Source: UBA1444 sp964521625 (GTDB lineage Bacteria > Bacillota > Negativicutes > UBA1444). Taken from it: a stretch of DNA of 64,000 nucleotides. The stretch spans positions 3,957 to 67,956 of the forward strand of contig CAZFSM010000021.1 of assembly GCA_964521625.1 (NCBI GenBank), in the 5' to 3' direction. Below the pieces are notes generated by a model. It was given only the letters and a program-made list of their open reading frames with translations, made no database searches and was not told the DNA's origin. The position numbers and the translations under genes are program-made. Of the stretch, positions 43,345 to 51,259 are shown piece by piece (position 1 is the stretch's first letter; every line of letters begins with the position of its first letter).

Positions 43345-44190
43345 CTACAACTCTACTTCGGCGTGCCGGGCTGCATGACAATTGATATTGACTGCAACCG
43401 GCAAGCTGGCGATATGCGTGGGATACCATTCAATATTGACTTTGAGCGCTGTTGTACGACCGCCGAGTCCTTGCGGCCCGATGCCGGTTTTGTTGATCAG
43501 GGTCAGCAGTTCTTCTTCGAGCGCCGCATAACGCGGGTCAGCATTGTGGCTCTCGATATCGCGGGCTGCGGCGCGCTTGGAACAAATCGCCGCCATTTCC
43601 ATCGTCCCGCCAAGTCCGACGCCGACCACCATCGGCGGACAGGAATTCGAACCGGCTGCTTTGACTACGTCGACCACGAATTTTTTCACACCGGCAACAC
43701 CGTCTGCCGGCACCATCATTTTCAGGGCGCTCTTGTTTTCCGACCCGGCGCCTTTAGGCGCCAGTTTGATTTTCACTTTGTCGCCGGACACGATCCGGGT
43801 GTGAATGATGGCCGGGGTATTGTTTTTGGTATTGGTCCGGTCAAACAGCGGTTCTGCCACTGCTGATTTACGCAGATAGTATTCCACATAACCCTTGGCC
43901 ACTCCTGCATGAATCGCCTCTTCCATGTCGCCACCGACTAAATGCACATCTTGCCCTACATCGACAAACACGATGGCCAGTCCCGTGTCCTGGCAAATCG
44001 GCCTATCTTCGTTGCGGGCGATGTCCGCATTCTCCAGCAGCTGCCCCAGAATTTCCTGGCCGCTGGGGGACGGTTCAGCGATCCGAGCTTTTTGAAAAGC
44101 TTCATAAACATCCTTGGGTAAGTAACAGTTAGCCTGTTTGGCCAGTTGGGCAACAGCCTCCGTGATAGCAGAAACCTGCAGTTCTCGCAT
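43345..44190 (-). CDS. fumA: Fumarate hydratase class I, alpha subunit
   Basis: A 281-residue iron-sulfur subunit. Three cluster cysteines lie in RPICQDTGLAIV, GSNSCPPMVVG and AAICSKRAA. It hydrates fumarate to malate with the beta subunit encoded next. First gene of the fum-sdh set, 109 bases downstream of the DASS transporter gene, so it may be read from the transporter promoter or from one in this gap. Confidence 0.94.
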   Translation of the reverse strand: MRELQVSAITEAVAQLAKQANCYLPKDVYEAFQKARIAEPSPSGQEILGQLLENADIARNEDRPICQDTGLAIVFVDVGQDVHLVGGDMEEAIHAGVAKGYVEYYLRKSAVAEPLFDRTNTKNNTPAIIHTRIVSGDKVKIKLAPKGAGSENKSALKMMVPADGVAGVKKFVVDVVKAAGSNSCPPMVVGVGLGGTMEMAAICSKRAAARDIESHNADPRYAALEEELLTLINKTGIGPQGLGGRTTALKVNIEWYPTHIASLPVAVNINCHAARHAEVEL

Positions 44191-44299
44191 ATTCTTCGCT
44201 TCTTTCCTGATTATTTGAACTGACTATACCTTTGCCAAGATATAGCCAGTTTTCACTGTACAGGCTTATCTTTCTACAAGTACTGGCACAACTCGCGGT

Positions 44300-45703
44300 T
44301 TACCAGAGTCCGACGATTTTCCACCAAAATGCGCCGAAACCGATGAAAATAACCATATTGACCAGCGAAACGATAAAACCGAGTTTCCACCAGGTGCCTT
44401 GCGGCGTGTAGCCTGCGCCATAATAAATCGGCGCCGGGCCAGTGGAATAGTGAGTCAGACCGCCGAACAAGGCGGAAATAACGCCCAGACTCATAGCTGC
44501 CAGGAAAGGAGGCGCGCCAGTACCGACCGCCACTGCCAAAAATGCGGCGTACATGGCAGTAACATGCGCCGATAGGCTGGCAAAGGCATAGTGTGAGTAC
44601 ATGTAAACAAGCAACAGGATGCCGAGCGCCACCATCCAGGATATGCCCGCCAGCGAACCGGCCACCAGTTTGGCAAACCAGGCGATCAGGCCTACCTTGT
44701 TCAGTGCTCCGGCCATACTGATCAGACCGCCCATCCAGATGAGGGTATCCCAGGCGCCTTTTTCTTCCAGAACATCTTTCCATTCAATGGCCTGTCCGAG
44801 CAGCATCAGGCCGACGCAAACCACAGCAACAACTGTGGCATTCAACTTGGTGTAACCCGAGGTAGCCCAGAGAACCAGCGCCAGTACGAATACAAACGCC
44901 ACAACCTTCTCGCCAAAAGACATCGGGCCCATTTTAGCGAGTTCTGCGGAGGCAATTTCTTTGGCCTCCGGCGTTTTGTCGATTTCCGGCGGATACAGTT
45001 TATACATGAGATAAGGAACCACTGCAATCGCGATTAGGCCGGGAACAACCGCTGCCAAAGCCCAGGTTCCCCAGTTGAGGTCGACTTTGGCGGTCTGCAT
45101 CGCCATCGCCGCCACCAAAGTATTCGGTGCGACGGAGGTTAAAAACATAGCCGAGGTAATCGTATTGCCCTGAAATGCAGTTGCCATCAGATAGGCGCCG
45201 ATTTTACGCGAGCTCGGACCTGGTTCCGAACCGAAGGCAGTTGCGAGACTCCGAACGATCGGATACATGATACCGCCGCCGCGTGCGGTGTTGGAAGGCG
45301 TGGCCGGAGCAATGATCAAATCGCTGAGCACCATGGCATAGCCGAGTTTCAGCGAACTGTCGCCAATCGCTCCCATGATTTTATAGGCGATCCGTTTACC
45401 CAATCCGGTCTTGATAAAGCCCTTGGCAAACAGAAATGCCGAAACAATCAGCCACATGGTGACATCGCCGAAACCGACCAAAATCTCAGCCGGCGACATA
45501 ACGTTGAGCAAGGCTGCAGCGCCAAGCGCGATAAAGGCGACGGCGCCAATCGGCAGTGGCTGCAGAATGAAGCCAAGAATCGTGGCGGTAAACACGGCGA
45601 ATAAATGCCATGCCTGCGGTTTAAGGCCGGCCGGAGTGGGGATAAACCAGATGATAAGTCCGACAACCACTGCGATGAGTCCATTTCTCAGGTTCGCGTT
45701 CAT
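44300..45703 (-). CDS. DASS-family dicarboxylate:sodium symporter or antiporter
   Basis: A 467-residue anion transporter with about 11-12 membrane helices. The first substrate motif is APATPSNTARGGGIMYP with SNT; the second has GGLTHYSTGPAPIYYG. Members import citrate, succinate, malate, fumarate or tartrate, by Na+ symport or exchange for succinate. ATG 45703 has GGGGGAG five bases upstream; the frame to 45760 is unsupported. It heads the fumarase and sdh genes and diverges from a LysR gene, so it is the likely entry point for the fumarate pathway. Confidence 0.93.
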   Translation of the reverse strand: MNANLRNGLIAVVVGLIIWFIPTPAGLKPQAWHLFAVFTATILGFILQPLPIGAVAFIALGAAALLNVMSPAEILVGFGDVTMWLIVSAFLFAKGFIKTGLGKRIAYKIMGAIGDSSLKLGYAMVLSDLIIAPATPSNTARGGGIMYPIVRSLATAFGSEPGPSSRKIGAYLMATAFQGNTITSAMFLTSVAPNTLVAAMAMQTAKVDLNWGTWALAAVVPGLIAIAVVPYLMYKLYPPEIDKTPEAKEIASAELAKMGPMSFGEKVVAFVFVLALVLWATSGYTKLNATVVAVVCVGLMLLGQAIEWKDVLEEKGAWDTLIWMGGLISMAGALNKVGLIAWFAKLVAGSLAGISWMVALGILLLVYMYSHYAFASLSAHVTAMYAAFLAVAVGTGAPPFLAAMSLGVISALFGGLTHYSTGPAPIYYGAGYTPQGTWWKLGFIVSLVNMVIFIGFGAFWWKIVGLW

Positions 45704-45950
45704 GAATTCTCCCCCTTTATTTTTTTCTTGGTTATTTATATATGCAGTATCACTATCCATAAATATTTTTCATCGGCTATTAGCTTGACAAAACTACAAC
45801 GGAGCTTTTTTTGTTCTTTTGCGTCCTTTTTCAGCCTTAATACAGTCCTTTTATTTACTATAACATTCTGTCTCTTTAAATATCCAATAGATGGCGAGAA
45901 TGATATAATAAATAATTGTAATGATCTTTGCACGAAGTGAGGGATGCGAC

Positions 45951-46853
45951 TTGGAAATCCGGCAGCTGGAGTACTTTGTTTCTGTCGTTGAAACAAACAG
46001 TTTTACCAAAGCAGCGGAAAAACAATATGTCAGTCAACCCTGCATCACGCATTCGATTCACAAACTGGAAGAAGAACTGGGAATCGAGTTGTTTGACCGC
46101 AGTCAAAAAAAATCGCCGCTCACTGATGAAGGCAAACGGTTTTATCTGCGCGCCTGCAAGCTGCTGAACGAACTGCGGGACACGATGACGGAAATGAATG
46201 AACTGCGCAACCTGGCCAGAGGCACGATCAATCTGGCCATCCCGCCGATGATCGGCAGTTGCCTGTTTCCTTATTTATTCACTAGTTTTCAGACCAAATA
46301 TCCCCATTTAACGTTAAATGTCTGTGAAGAAGGTTCGTTTTCCGCCCACCGGATGATTGAACAGGAAGAGCTGGATCTGGGAATCATTATTCTGCCCGAA
46401 CCGAATTTAGAGACTCTCCAATCTGTTCAACTTACCCAGCAGGAAATCCTGCTTGTCGTCGCGCCGACGCATCCGTTGGCCCAGCGCGAATCTGTGTCTT
46501 TTGCCGATTTGCGGCAGGAAAAATTCATCCTGTTCAAAAGCAACTTCTTTCAGCGACATGCCATTTTGAACCGCTGCCAGCAAGAAAACATCGAACCCAA
46601 TATCGTGTTCAATTCCAGCCAGGTTGAGACAGTCAAATCACTGGTATCCCATGGCATCGGCATCTCTTTTTTGATGCAGATGGCGGTACAGGGGTTGCCG
46701 GGCATTGTGGGAGTTCCGCTCAACCCGCCGATCCATGTCAAAATCGGCTTAGCCTGGAAAAAAGGCCGACAACTTTCCCCGTCGGCCCGCGCCTTCATCA
46801 ATCTGGTCACCTCTGAAACCGAAAAAGCTCTGGCGATTCCAAAAATTTGCTAG
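45951..46853 (+). CDS. LysR-family transcriptional regulator
   Basis: A 300-residue regulator. The winged helix EIRQLEYFVSVVETNSFTKAAE starts at residue 2, and the effector domain (about 90-295) is of the periplasmic-binding type. TTG 45951 with GAGGG seven bases upstream gives the standard N-terminus, whereas ATG 45921 would add ten untypical residues. It is divergent from the dicarboxylate transporter gene across 247 bases and likely activates it in response to a carboxylate. Its stop overlaps that of the convergent leuD-like gene by three bases. Confidence 0.92.
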   Translation: MEIRQLEYFVSVVETNSFTKAAEKQYVSQPCITHSIHKLEEELGIELFDRSQKKSPLTDEGKRFYLRACKLLNELRDTMTEMNELRNLARGTINLAIPPMIGSCLFPYLFTSFQTKYPHLTLNVCEEGSFSAHRMIEQEELDLGIIILPEPNLETLQSVQLTQQEILLVVAPTHPLAQRESVSFADLRQEKFILFKSNFFQRHAILNRCQQENIEPNIVFNSSQVETVKSLVSHGIGISFLMQMAVQGLPGIVGVPLNPPIHVKIGLAWKKGRQLSPSARAFINLVTSETEKALAIPKIC

Positions 46854-47356
46854 CCTTCCATCTGCTTTTTAATCAGCGGCTTGATTCCGCCACTGGCCAA
46901 AATATTCATCACATAGTCGGAAAGCGGTTGAGCCTGCAGTTTTTGGCCGGAAGTTTTATTGACTACAGTGCCGCTAGCCATGTCAAATTCTAAAACGTCT
47001 CCCCGGTTCACGATTTTGCTGATCCCGGGACAGACAATTAACGGCACCCCCAAATTGATTGCATTACGATAAAAAATACGGCCAAAAGAATCGGCGAGAA
47101 TCGCCCCTACGCCAGCGGCCTTCAGTGTTACCGCTGCATGCTCACGGCTCGAACCGCAGCCAAAATTGGTCGCAGCAACAATCAGGTCGCCCGGCTGCAC
47201 TTCTTTGACAAAGTTGGGGTCGGCGCCTTCCAGCGCATGTTTGCCAACCTGGTCAGGATCGGTCAGATCGAGAAAACGTCCGGGATAAATCTGGTCAGTA
47301 TCAATATTCGGTCCATAAACAAACGCTTTGCCAGTTAATATCTTTTGCACGCTCAT
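46850..47356 (-). CDS. Aconitase-family dehydratase small subunit (LeuD/DmdB-like)
   Basis: A 168-residue swivel domain: GPNIDTDQIYPGRFLDLTDPDQ, FGCGSSREHAAVTLKAAG and YRNAINLGVPLI are the hallmark stretches. It pairs with the large subunit 5 bases upstream. The family covers isopropylmalate, homoaconitate, citraconate and 2,3-dimethylmalate dehydratases. The absence of leuA or leuB and the presence of two LarA-like racemases and a PrpR_N regulator argue for hydroxy-acid catabolism rather than leucine synthesis. Confidence 0.9.
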   Translation of the reverse strand: MSVQKILTGKAFVYGPNIDTDQIYPGRFLDLTDPDQVGKHALEGADPNFVKEVQPGDLIVAATNFGCGSSREHAAVTLKAAGVGAILADSFGRIFYRNAINLGVPLIVCPGISKIVNRGDVLEFDMASGTVVNKTSGQKLQAQPLSDYVMNILASGGIKPLIKKQMEG

Positions 47357-47361
47357 CACCC

Positions 47362-48615
47362 CTATTTCAAGTATTCGGTCGGATCAACGATTTTTCCGGC
47401 TAGCGCCGCTGCAGCAACCGATGCCGGTGAGCCCAGATAAATTTCGGCTTTGGCCGATCCCATCCGACCGGGGAAGTTCCGACTGGATGCGGTAATACAG
47501 GTTTCACCCGATCCCAGCATCCCTTCGTGGGTTCCCAGACAAGCTGCGCAGCCGGGGGTAACAAAGGTTGCGCCCGCCTCAATCAATGTTTTCATCGTCC
47601 CATTGGCCATGGCTTCAAGCAATACTGCCTTGGACGCAGGCACTACTATAAATCGAGTACGCGGGTTGATTTTTTTCCCTTGCAGGATACCGGCGGCAAT
47701 CGCCAGGTCGTCAGCCCGTCCACCTGTACAGGTGCCAAGAAATGCCTGATTGATCGGCGTTCCCACATATTTTGCAATCGGCGCCACATTATCCACGCTG
47801 TGCGGCGCCGCAATCTGCGGGGGCATCCCGGTCACGTCAAACGTGTGTTCCGCTGCATATTGGTATCCTGGATCGGTTGTGAAAATCTCATATTCGTGCT
47901 GAACTTTGTCGCGCAAAAATTCCAGCGTGATTTCATCCGGCTGGATATAGGCGGTTTTGGCGCCCAGTTCGGTCGTCATATTGCATAGCGCCATGCGTTC
48001 GGAAATACTGAGTTGTTTGAGTACGGGCCCGGTGAATTCGACGCCGCGATACACACCGTAATCTGCGCCCAAAGCGCCAATCACTTTTAGAATGACATCC
48101 TTGGCAAACACGCCGTGCGGCAGCGTGCCGTCCAAATGAATCCGGATAATTTCCGGGATGCGGAACCACAACTGCCCGGTCGCCATGATGATCGCCAGGT
48201 CGGTGGCGCCAACGCCGGTGCCGAATGCGCCAAAGGCGCCGTGTATCGTGGTGTGCGAATCGGTGATGACCAGCACCTGGCCCGGATAGACCAGTCCTTT
48301 GTCAGCCATGACCTGATGGCAAACGCCCTGATCGACATCCATCAACAAATCGATACCCTGTTCCCAGCAAAACTCGCGGAACTGCTTTTGATTGTCGGCC
48401 TGCATGATCGTCGATGCCGGCGCGTAATGGTCGAGAAAAACCACGATTTTATTCGGGTCGTGAACTTTTTTGCCGCCCATTTCAAAAAAGGAACGCAGCG
48501 TTTGCAGGTACAAGTCATTGATCCCGGCCATATCTACTTTACAATTGACAATTTCACCAGTGGTGACTGTCGGTTTGCCCGCCGCCCGGGCCAGGATTTT
48601 TTCGATCGCATGCAT
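47362..48615 (-). CDS. Aconitase-family dehydratase large subunit (LeuC/DmdA-like)
   Basis: A 417-residue [4Fe-4S] subunit. Cluster cysteines are in FLGTCTGGRADD and TPGCAACLGTHEG, and substrate contacts include VITDSHTTIHGAFGAFGTGVG. It removes and adds water on a branched hydroxy-diacid with the small subunit. It is the third gene of the run larA-like, PrpR_N chemoreceptor, leuC-like, leuD-like, and probably under the sigma-54 promoter at 51132. A 2,3-dimethylmalate or citramalate-type substrate is an inference from the company it keeps. Confidence 0.9.
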   Translation of the reverse strand: MHAIEKILARAAGKPTVTTGEIVNCKVDMAGINDLYLQTLRSFFEMGGKKVHDPNKIVVFLDHYAPASTIMQADNQKQFREFCWEQGIDLLMDVDQGVCHQVMADKGLVYPGQVLVITDSHTTIHGAFGAFGTGVGATDLAIIMATGQLWFRIPEIIRIHLDGTLPHGVFAKDVILKVIGALGADYGVYRGVEFTGPVLKQLSISERMALCNMTTELGAKTAYIQPDEITLEFLRDKVQHEYEIFTTDPGYQYAAEHTFDVTGMPPQIAAPHSVDNVAPIAKYVGTPINQAFLGTCTGGRADDLAIAAGILQGKKINPRTRFIVVPASKAVLLEAMANGTMKTLIEAGATFVTPGCAACLGTHEGMLGSGETCITASSRNFPGRMGSAKAEIYLGSPASVAAAALAGKIVDPTEYLK

Positions 48616-48669
48616 TGTGTGATAACCCCCTAAAATAATATTCGACTCATTGATTCAACCGAACCCTGC

Positions 48670-49713
48670 CTACTTCTTGTCGGCCAATTCGATCAGGTTT
48701 CTGCCAATCTCGCGCAAATCTTCAAGCATTCGGGCGATTTCCTGTGTTGCCTTTGCCTGTTCCTGCGTAATGGCATGACTTTGCTTCACATTTTCCAATA
48801 CCTGTTCAACCGAGTCGCGAAAAGTTTTTAACTGCTCACCGATATTTTTGGCCGACCGGTTGCTTTCATCGGCGAGTTTACGGATTTCTTCCGCCACTAC
48901 GGAAAACCCGCGGCCTACTTCGCCGGCCCGGGCCGCTTCGATCGCGGCATTAAGTCCCAGCAGATTGCTCTGCTGCGCAACCCGACGGATGATGTCCAAA
49001 ATCTCAGCGGTTCCGGCAACTTCCTTTACGCTTGTTCTGGCAATCGAGGCTGCGATTCCGCTCGTATCGGTCAATTGTTGCGAAGAGGCGCTGAGTTCTT
49101 CTGTCGCAGCCACCGCCTGCTCCAGCGCCAGATAAAGATTGTTGGTCAGTTGCTTGACTTCATCGGCTCGGTTTTGCTTGGTCGTTTGTTCTTTGGACCG
49201 GATTCGCGCTGCCTGCACCGCATCGCCGATTGCTTTGCTGAGGGCCAGTTTCCCCGAGTCCAGCGATTCTGTCAGCAGGCCAAGTTTTGCCGCCTGTTCC
49301 CCGCCGGTTTTGTCGCCAACAATCCCTTCCACGCCATCCTGCATCAGCTGTGCGAGGATTCCCGCAATCTTGGTGTTATCAGTCCAGGGACGCAACCAGA
49401 TTTCAATCTCCCCGAGTTGAAGAGCCTGGGTGACATTGCCGATAATCGCAGCATTGGCGACCACGGCGATTTTTTTGTGTCCCTGCTGTACCAGCTTATG
49501 CGCCGATTGAAGCACATCTTCAATCGAGGCAGTCACTTCAACCACCAAACGGTCGGTGTTTCTTCTGACTACTTCCGCAGTACCGCCTCGGCTGACAACC
49601 ACCGCCGCCTGCGGATATTTACCCGTAATTTCCAGCGCGGTCTGCATACTGCCGACTTCAATCGGGAATGTGATCCCCATTTCCGCCGCAACTTTGCCTG
49701 CTGCTCCCGCCAT
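48670..49713 (-). CDS. Soluble chemoreceptor with PrpR_N sensor domain
   Basis: About 347 residues from the first ATG. The N-terminal 165 residues are a PrpR_N-type sensor (VVVSRGGTAEVVRR, KIAVVANAAIIGN, VEGIVGDKTGGEQAAKLGL) like that of the sigma-54 activator at 51260. The C-terminal half is an MCP signalling domain with NLLGLNAAIEAARAGEVGRG at the tip. No membrane helix is present. The ATG misses the first beta strand: in-frame codons upstream read ILFIALSDR, matching the family start, and AAGGTGG lies seven bases before an in-frame ATC at 49752. A non-standard start or a sequence error is therefore likely. Confidence 0.85.
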   Translation of the reverse strand: MAGAAGKVAAEMGITFPIEVGSMQTALEITGKYPQAAVVVSRGGTAEVVRRNTDRLVVEVTASIEDVLQSAHKLVQQGHKKIAVVANAAIIGNVTQALQLGEIEIWLRPWTDNTKIAGILAQLMQDGVEGIVGDKTGGEQAAKLGLLTESLDSGKLALSKAIGDAVQAARIRSKEQTTKQNRADEVKQLTNNLYLALEQAVAATEELSASSQQLTDTSGIAASIARTSVKEVAGTAEILDIIRRVAQQSNLLGLNAAIEAARAGEVGRGFSVVAEEIRKLADESNRSAKNIGEQLKTFRDSVEQVLENVKQSHAITQEQAKATQEIARMLEDLREIGRNLIELADKK

Positions 49714-49809
49714 CCTGTCTGATAATGCTATGAACAGTATAGGCTCGATGATTTACCCACCACCTTATGAGATTCTAGTTCTGGCCCGTAGGAGAAGTTG
49801 TTGTCGCAA

Positions 49810-51081
49810 TTATTTCGTCGGTGTGGCATTGAGCGGTACGGTGATCGAGCCCATGGGCATCAAGGTGATTGTCGGTTTAGGGCCGAGTTTTGCATACGCC
49901 AGTTGCAGCGCCGCTTCGATATCTTTGGCCGGCGTGAACAGCAGCATTTTGGCAAAACCGGGCTCCATGCCGGACACCAGGATAAATTCGGCCTTTTTCA
50001 TCAATCGGGTGACCGCATACGCTTTGTGAGAGCCAATTTCGAACTTGGCCCGCAGCGCTTTCTCCACCAGCTCCGGTGAGGGATTATCCTTCATCATTTT
50101 TTCATACTGTGCTGAACCGGAACCTTCCTCACACTCGCCAAGAATAATGACGACGCCGCCTTCGCGCACTGCGCACCAGGCATTGTCCATCGTTTTTTGC
50201 AACTGATACACGTTGATATCTTTGGGATAACCGCCGCAGGTGGCAATCACGAGATCCGCCTCCTGCTTCACGGCCGCGCCGTATACCTTGTCAACCATCT
50301 TGCAGGCTTCTTTGTGCGCCTCGATATAATCACCGGCAAATACCTCGAGGAAACGTTTTTCTTCATCCAGCACCACATTGATCAGGAAAGATGGCCGGCA
50401 CATTTCCGTACATTCGACTTGGTCATGATACACCGGGTTGCCTTCGAGACGACCGATAACGGCATTAGGATCAAACATCATGCTGTGATTGTGCCGGATG
50501 GTTTCATAAGCGGCCGCGCCAGGCATCAGTGCCTTGCGGCCACCGCCGTAACCGGAAAAGAAATGGTGAACAATGCCGCCGGTACAGATGATATGGTCCA
50601 CTTCAGTCACCAGTTTGCTGAAACCGACCTTGGTACCGCGGGATGTGGTGCCGAAATACTGCATCTGGCTTTCGTCACGGCAGTCGGGGTTGTACATTTT
50701 TACCCGTTTGGCGACCGCCTCGCCGACCGCTTCCACCATTTCCGCTTCGGTCATGGCCCGGTGGGTCCCCAGTGCAAATACAATCCGCATGTCGGAATCC
50801 GGCACGCCAACTGCATTCAGTTCATCAAGCAAAATCGGCATAAAAATATAACTGCGGGCGATGCGTGTCGGGTCATTGACAATGAACGCCACAGTCTGGC
50901 CGGGTTTTACGATCTCCCGCAGCGGTGGCGTCCCCATCGGATTGCGAATGGCCGCCAGCACCGCAGCGGCCGGATCGGGCAACGCCGGAAACTCATTAAT
51001 CACCAGCTCATCCAATACCAGCGCCGGATCCAGGGAAAACTTGACAGAGTCTTTTCCATACTTGAAACTGTACTCTTTCAC
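49810..51081 (-). CDS. larA: LarA-family nickel-dependent racemase-like protein, copy 1
   Basis: A 423-residue member of the lactate racemase LarA family (DUF2088 N-domain). The equivalents of the nickel-pincer catalytic residues are visible: His in ALGTHRAMTE, two His in GGIVHHFFSGYGG and Lys in GGGRKALMPG. LarA enzymes invert the alpha carbon of lactate, malate or other 2-hydroxyacids. GTG 51081 has AAGGAGG seven bases upstream. Cofactor genes larB, larC and larE are not in the window. It is the first gene of the operon with the PrpR_N receptor and LeuCD-like dehydratase, preceded by a sigma-54 promoter. The substrate may be malate- or methylmalate-like. Confidence 0.88.
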   Translation of the reverse strand: MKEYSFKYGKDSVKFSLDPALVLDELVINEFPALPDPAAAVLAAIRNPMGTPPLREIVKPGQTVAFIVNDPTRIARSYIFMPILLDELNAVGVPDSDMRIVFALGTHRAMTEAEMVEAVGEAVAKRVKMYNPDCRDESQMQYFGTTSRGTKVGFSKLVTEVDHIICTGGIVHHFFSGYGGGRKALMPGAAAYETIRHNHSMMFDPNAVIGRLEGNPVYHDQVECTEMCRPSFLINVVLDEEKRFLEVFAGDYIEAHKEACKMVDKVYGAAVKQEADLVIATCGGYPKDINVYQLQKTMDNAWCAVREGGVVIILGECEEGSGSAQYEKMMKDNPSPELVEKALRAKFEIGSHKAYAVTRLMKKAEFILVSGMEPGFAKMLLFTPAKDIEAALQLAYAKLGPKPTITLMPMGSITVPLNATPTK

Positions 51082-51131
51082 GCGATTTCCTCCTTTTGCT
51101 TCGTTAGTCGCCCTTACTGGATAGATTCTTA

Positions 51132-51148
51132 TGCATAAATGATGCCAA
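51132..51148 (-). promoter_or_regulatory. Sigma-54 promoter of larA copy 1 operon
   Basis: TTGGCATCATTTATGCA on the minus strand aligns with YTGGCACGRNNNTTGCW, keeping the invariant GG and GC with exact spacing. It lies 51 bases before GTG 51081, in the gap divergent to the sigma-54 activator gene. Confidence 0.8.
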
Positions 51149-51197
51149 TTGCAAAAACCGTCAATTAGCGCCATTATTCTAAATATTAACGTTGCAT

Positions 51198-51237
51198 TGA
51201 AACGAAAATTGCGTTATATTTGTCGCATAACGTTTCA
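51198..51237. promoter_or_regulatory. Candidate activator-binding inverted repeat
   Basis: TGAAACG (51198-51204) and CGTTTCA (51231-51237) are perfect inverse copies 26 bases apart, with a third GTTTCA at 51242-51247. They are 50-100 bases upstream of the larA sigma-54 promoter and just before the activator gene, a usual place for an enhancer-binding protein site that could also autoregulate. Confidence 0.5.
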
Positions 51238-51259
51238 TTTTGTTTCAAGGAGGTTCGCC

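Noticed and set aside
46850..48615. Leucine biosynthesis leuCD
   Set aside because: No leuA or leuB is nearby, and the pair is in a unit with a LarA-like gene and a PrpR_N chemoreceptor. I kept the family name but not the pathway.
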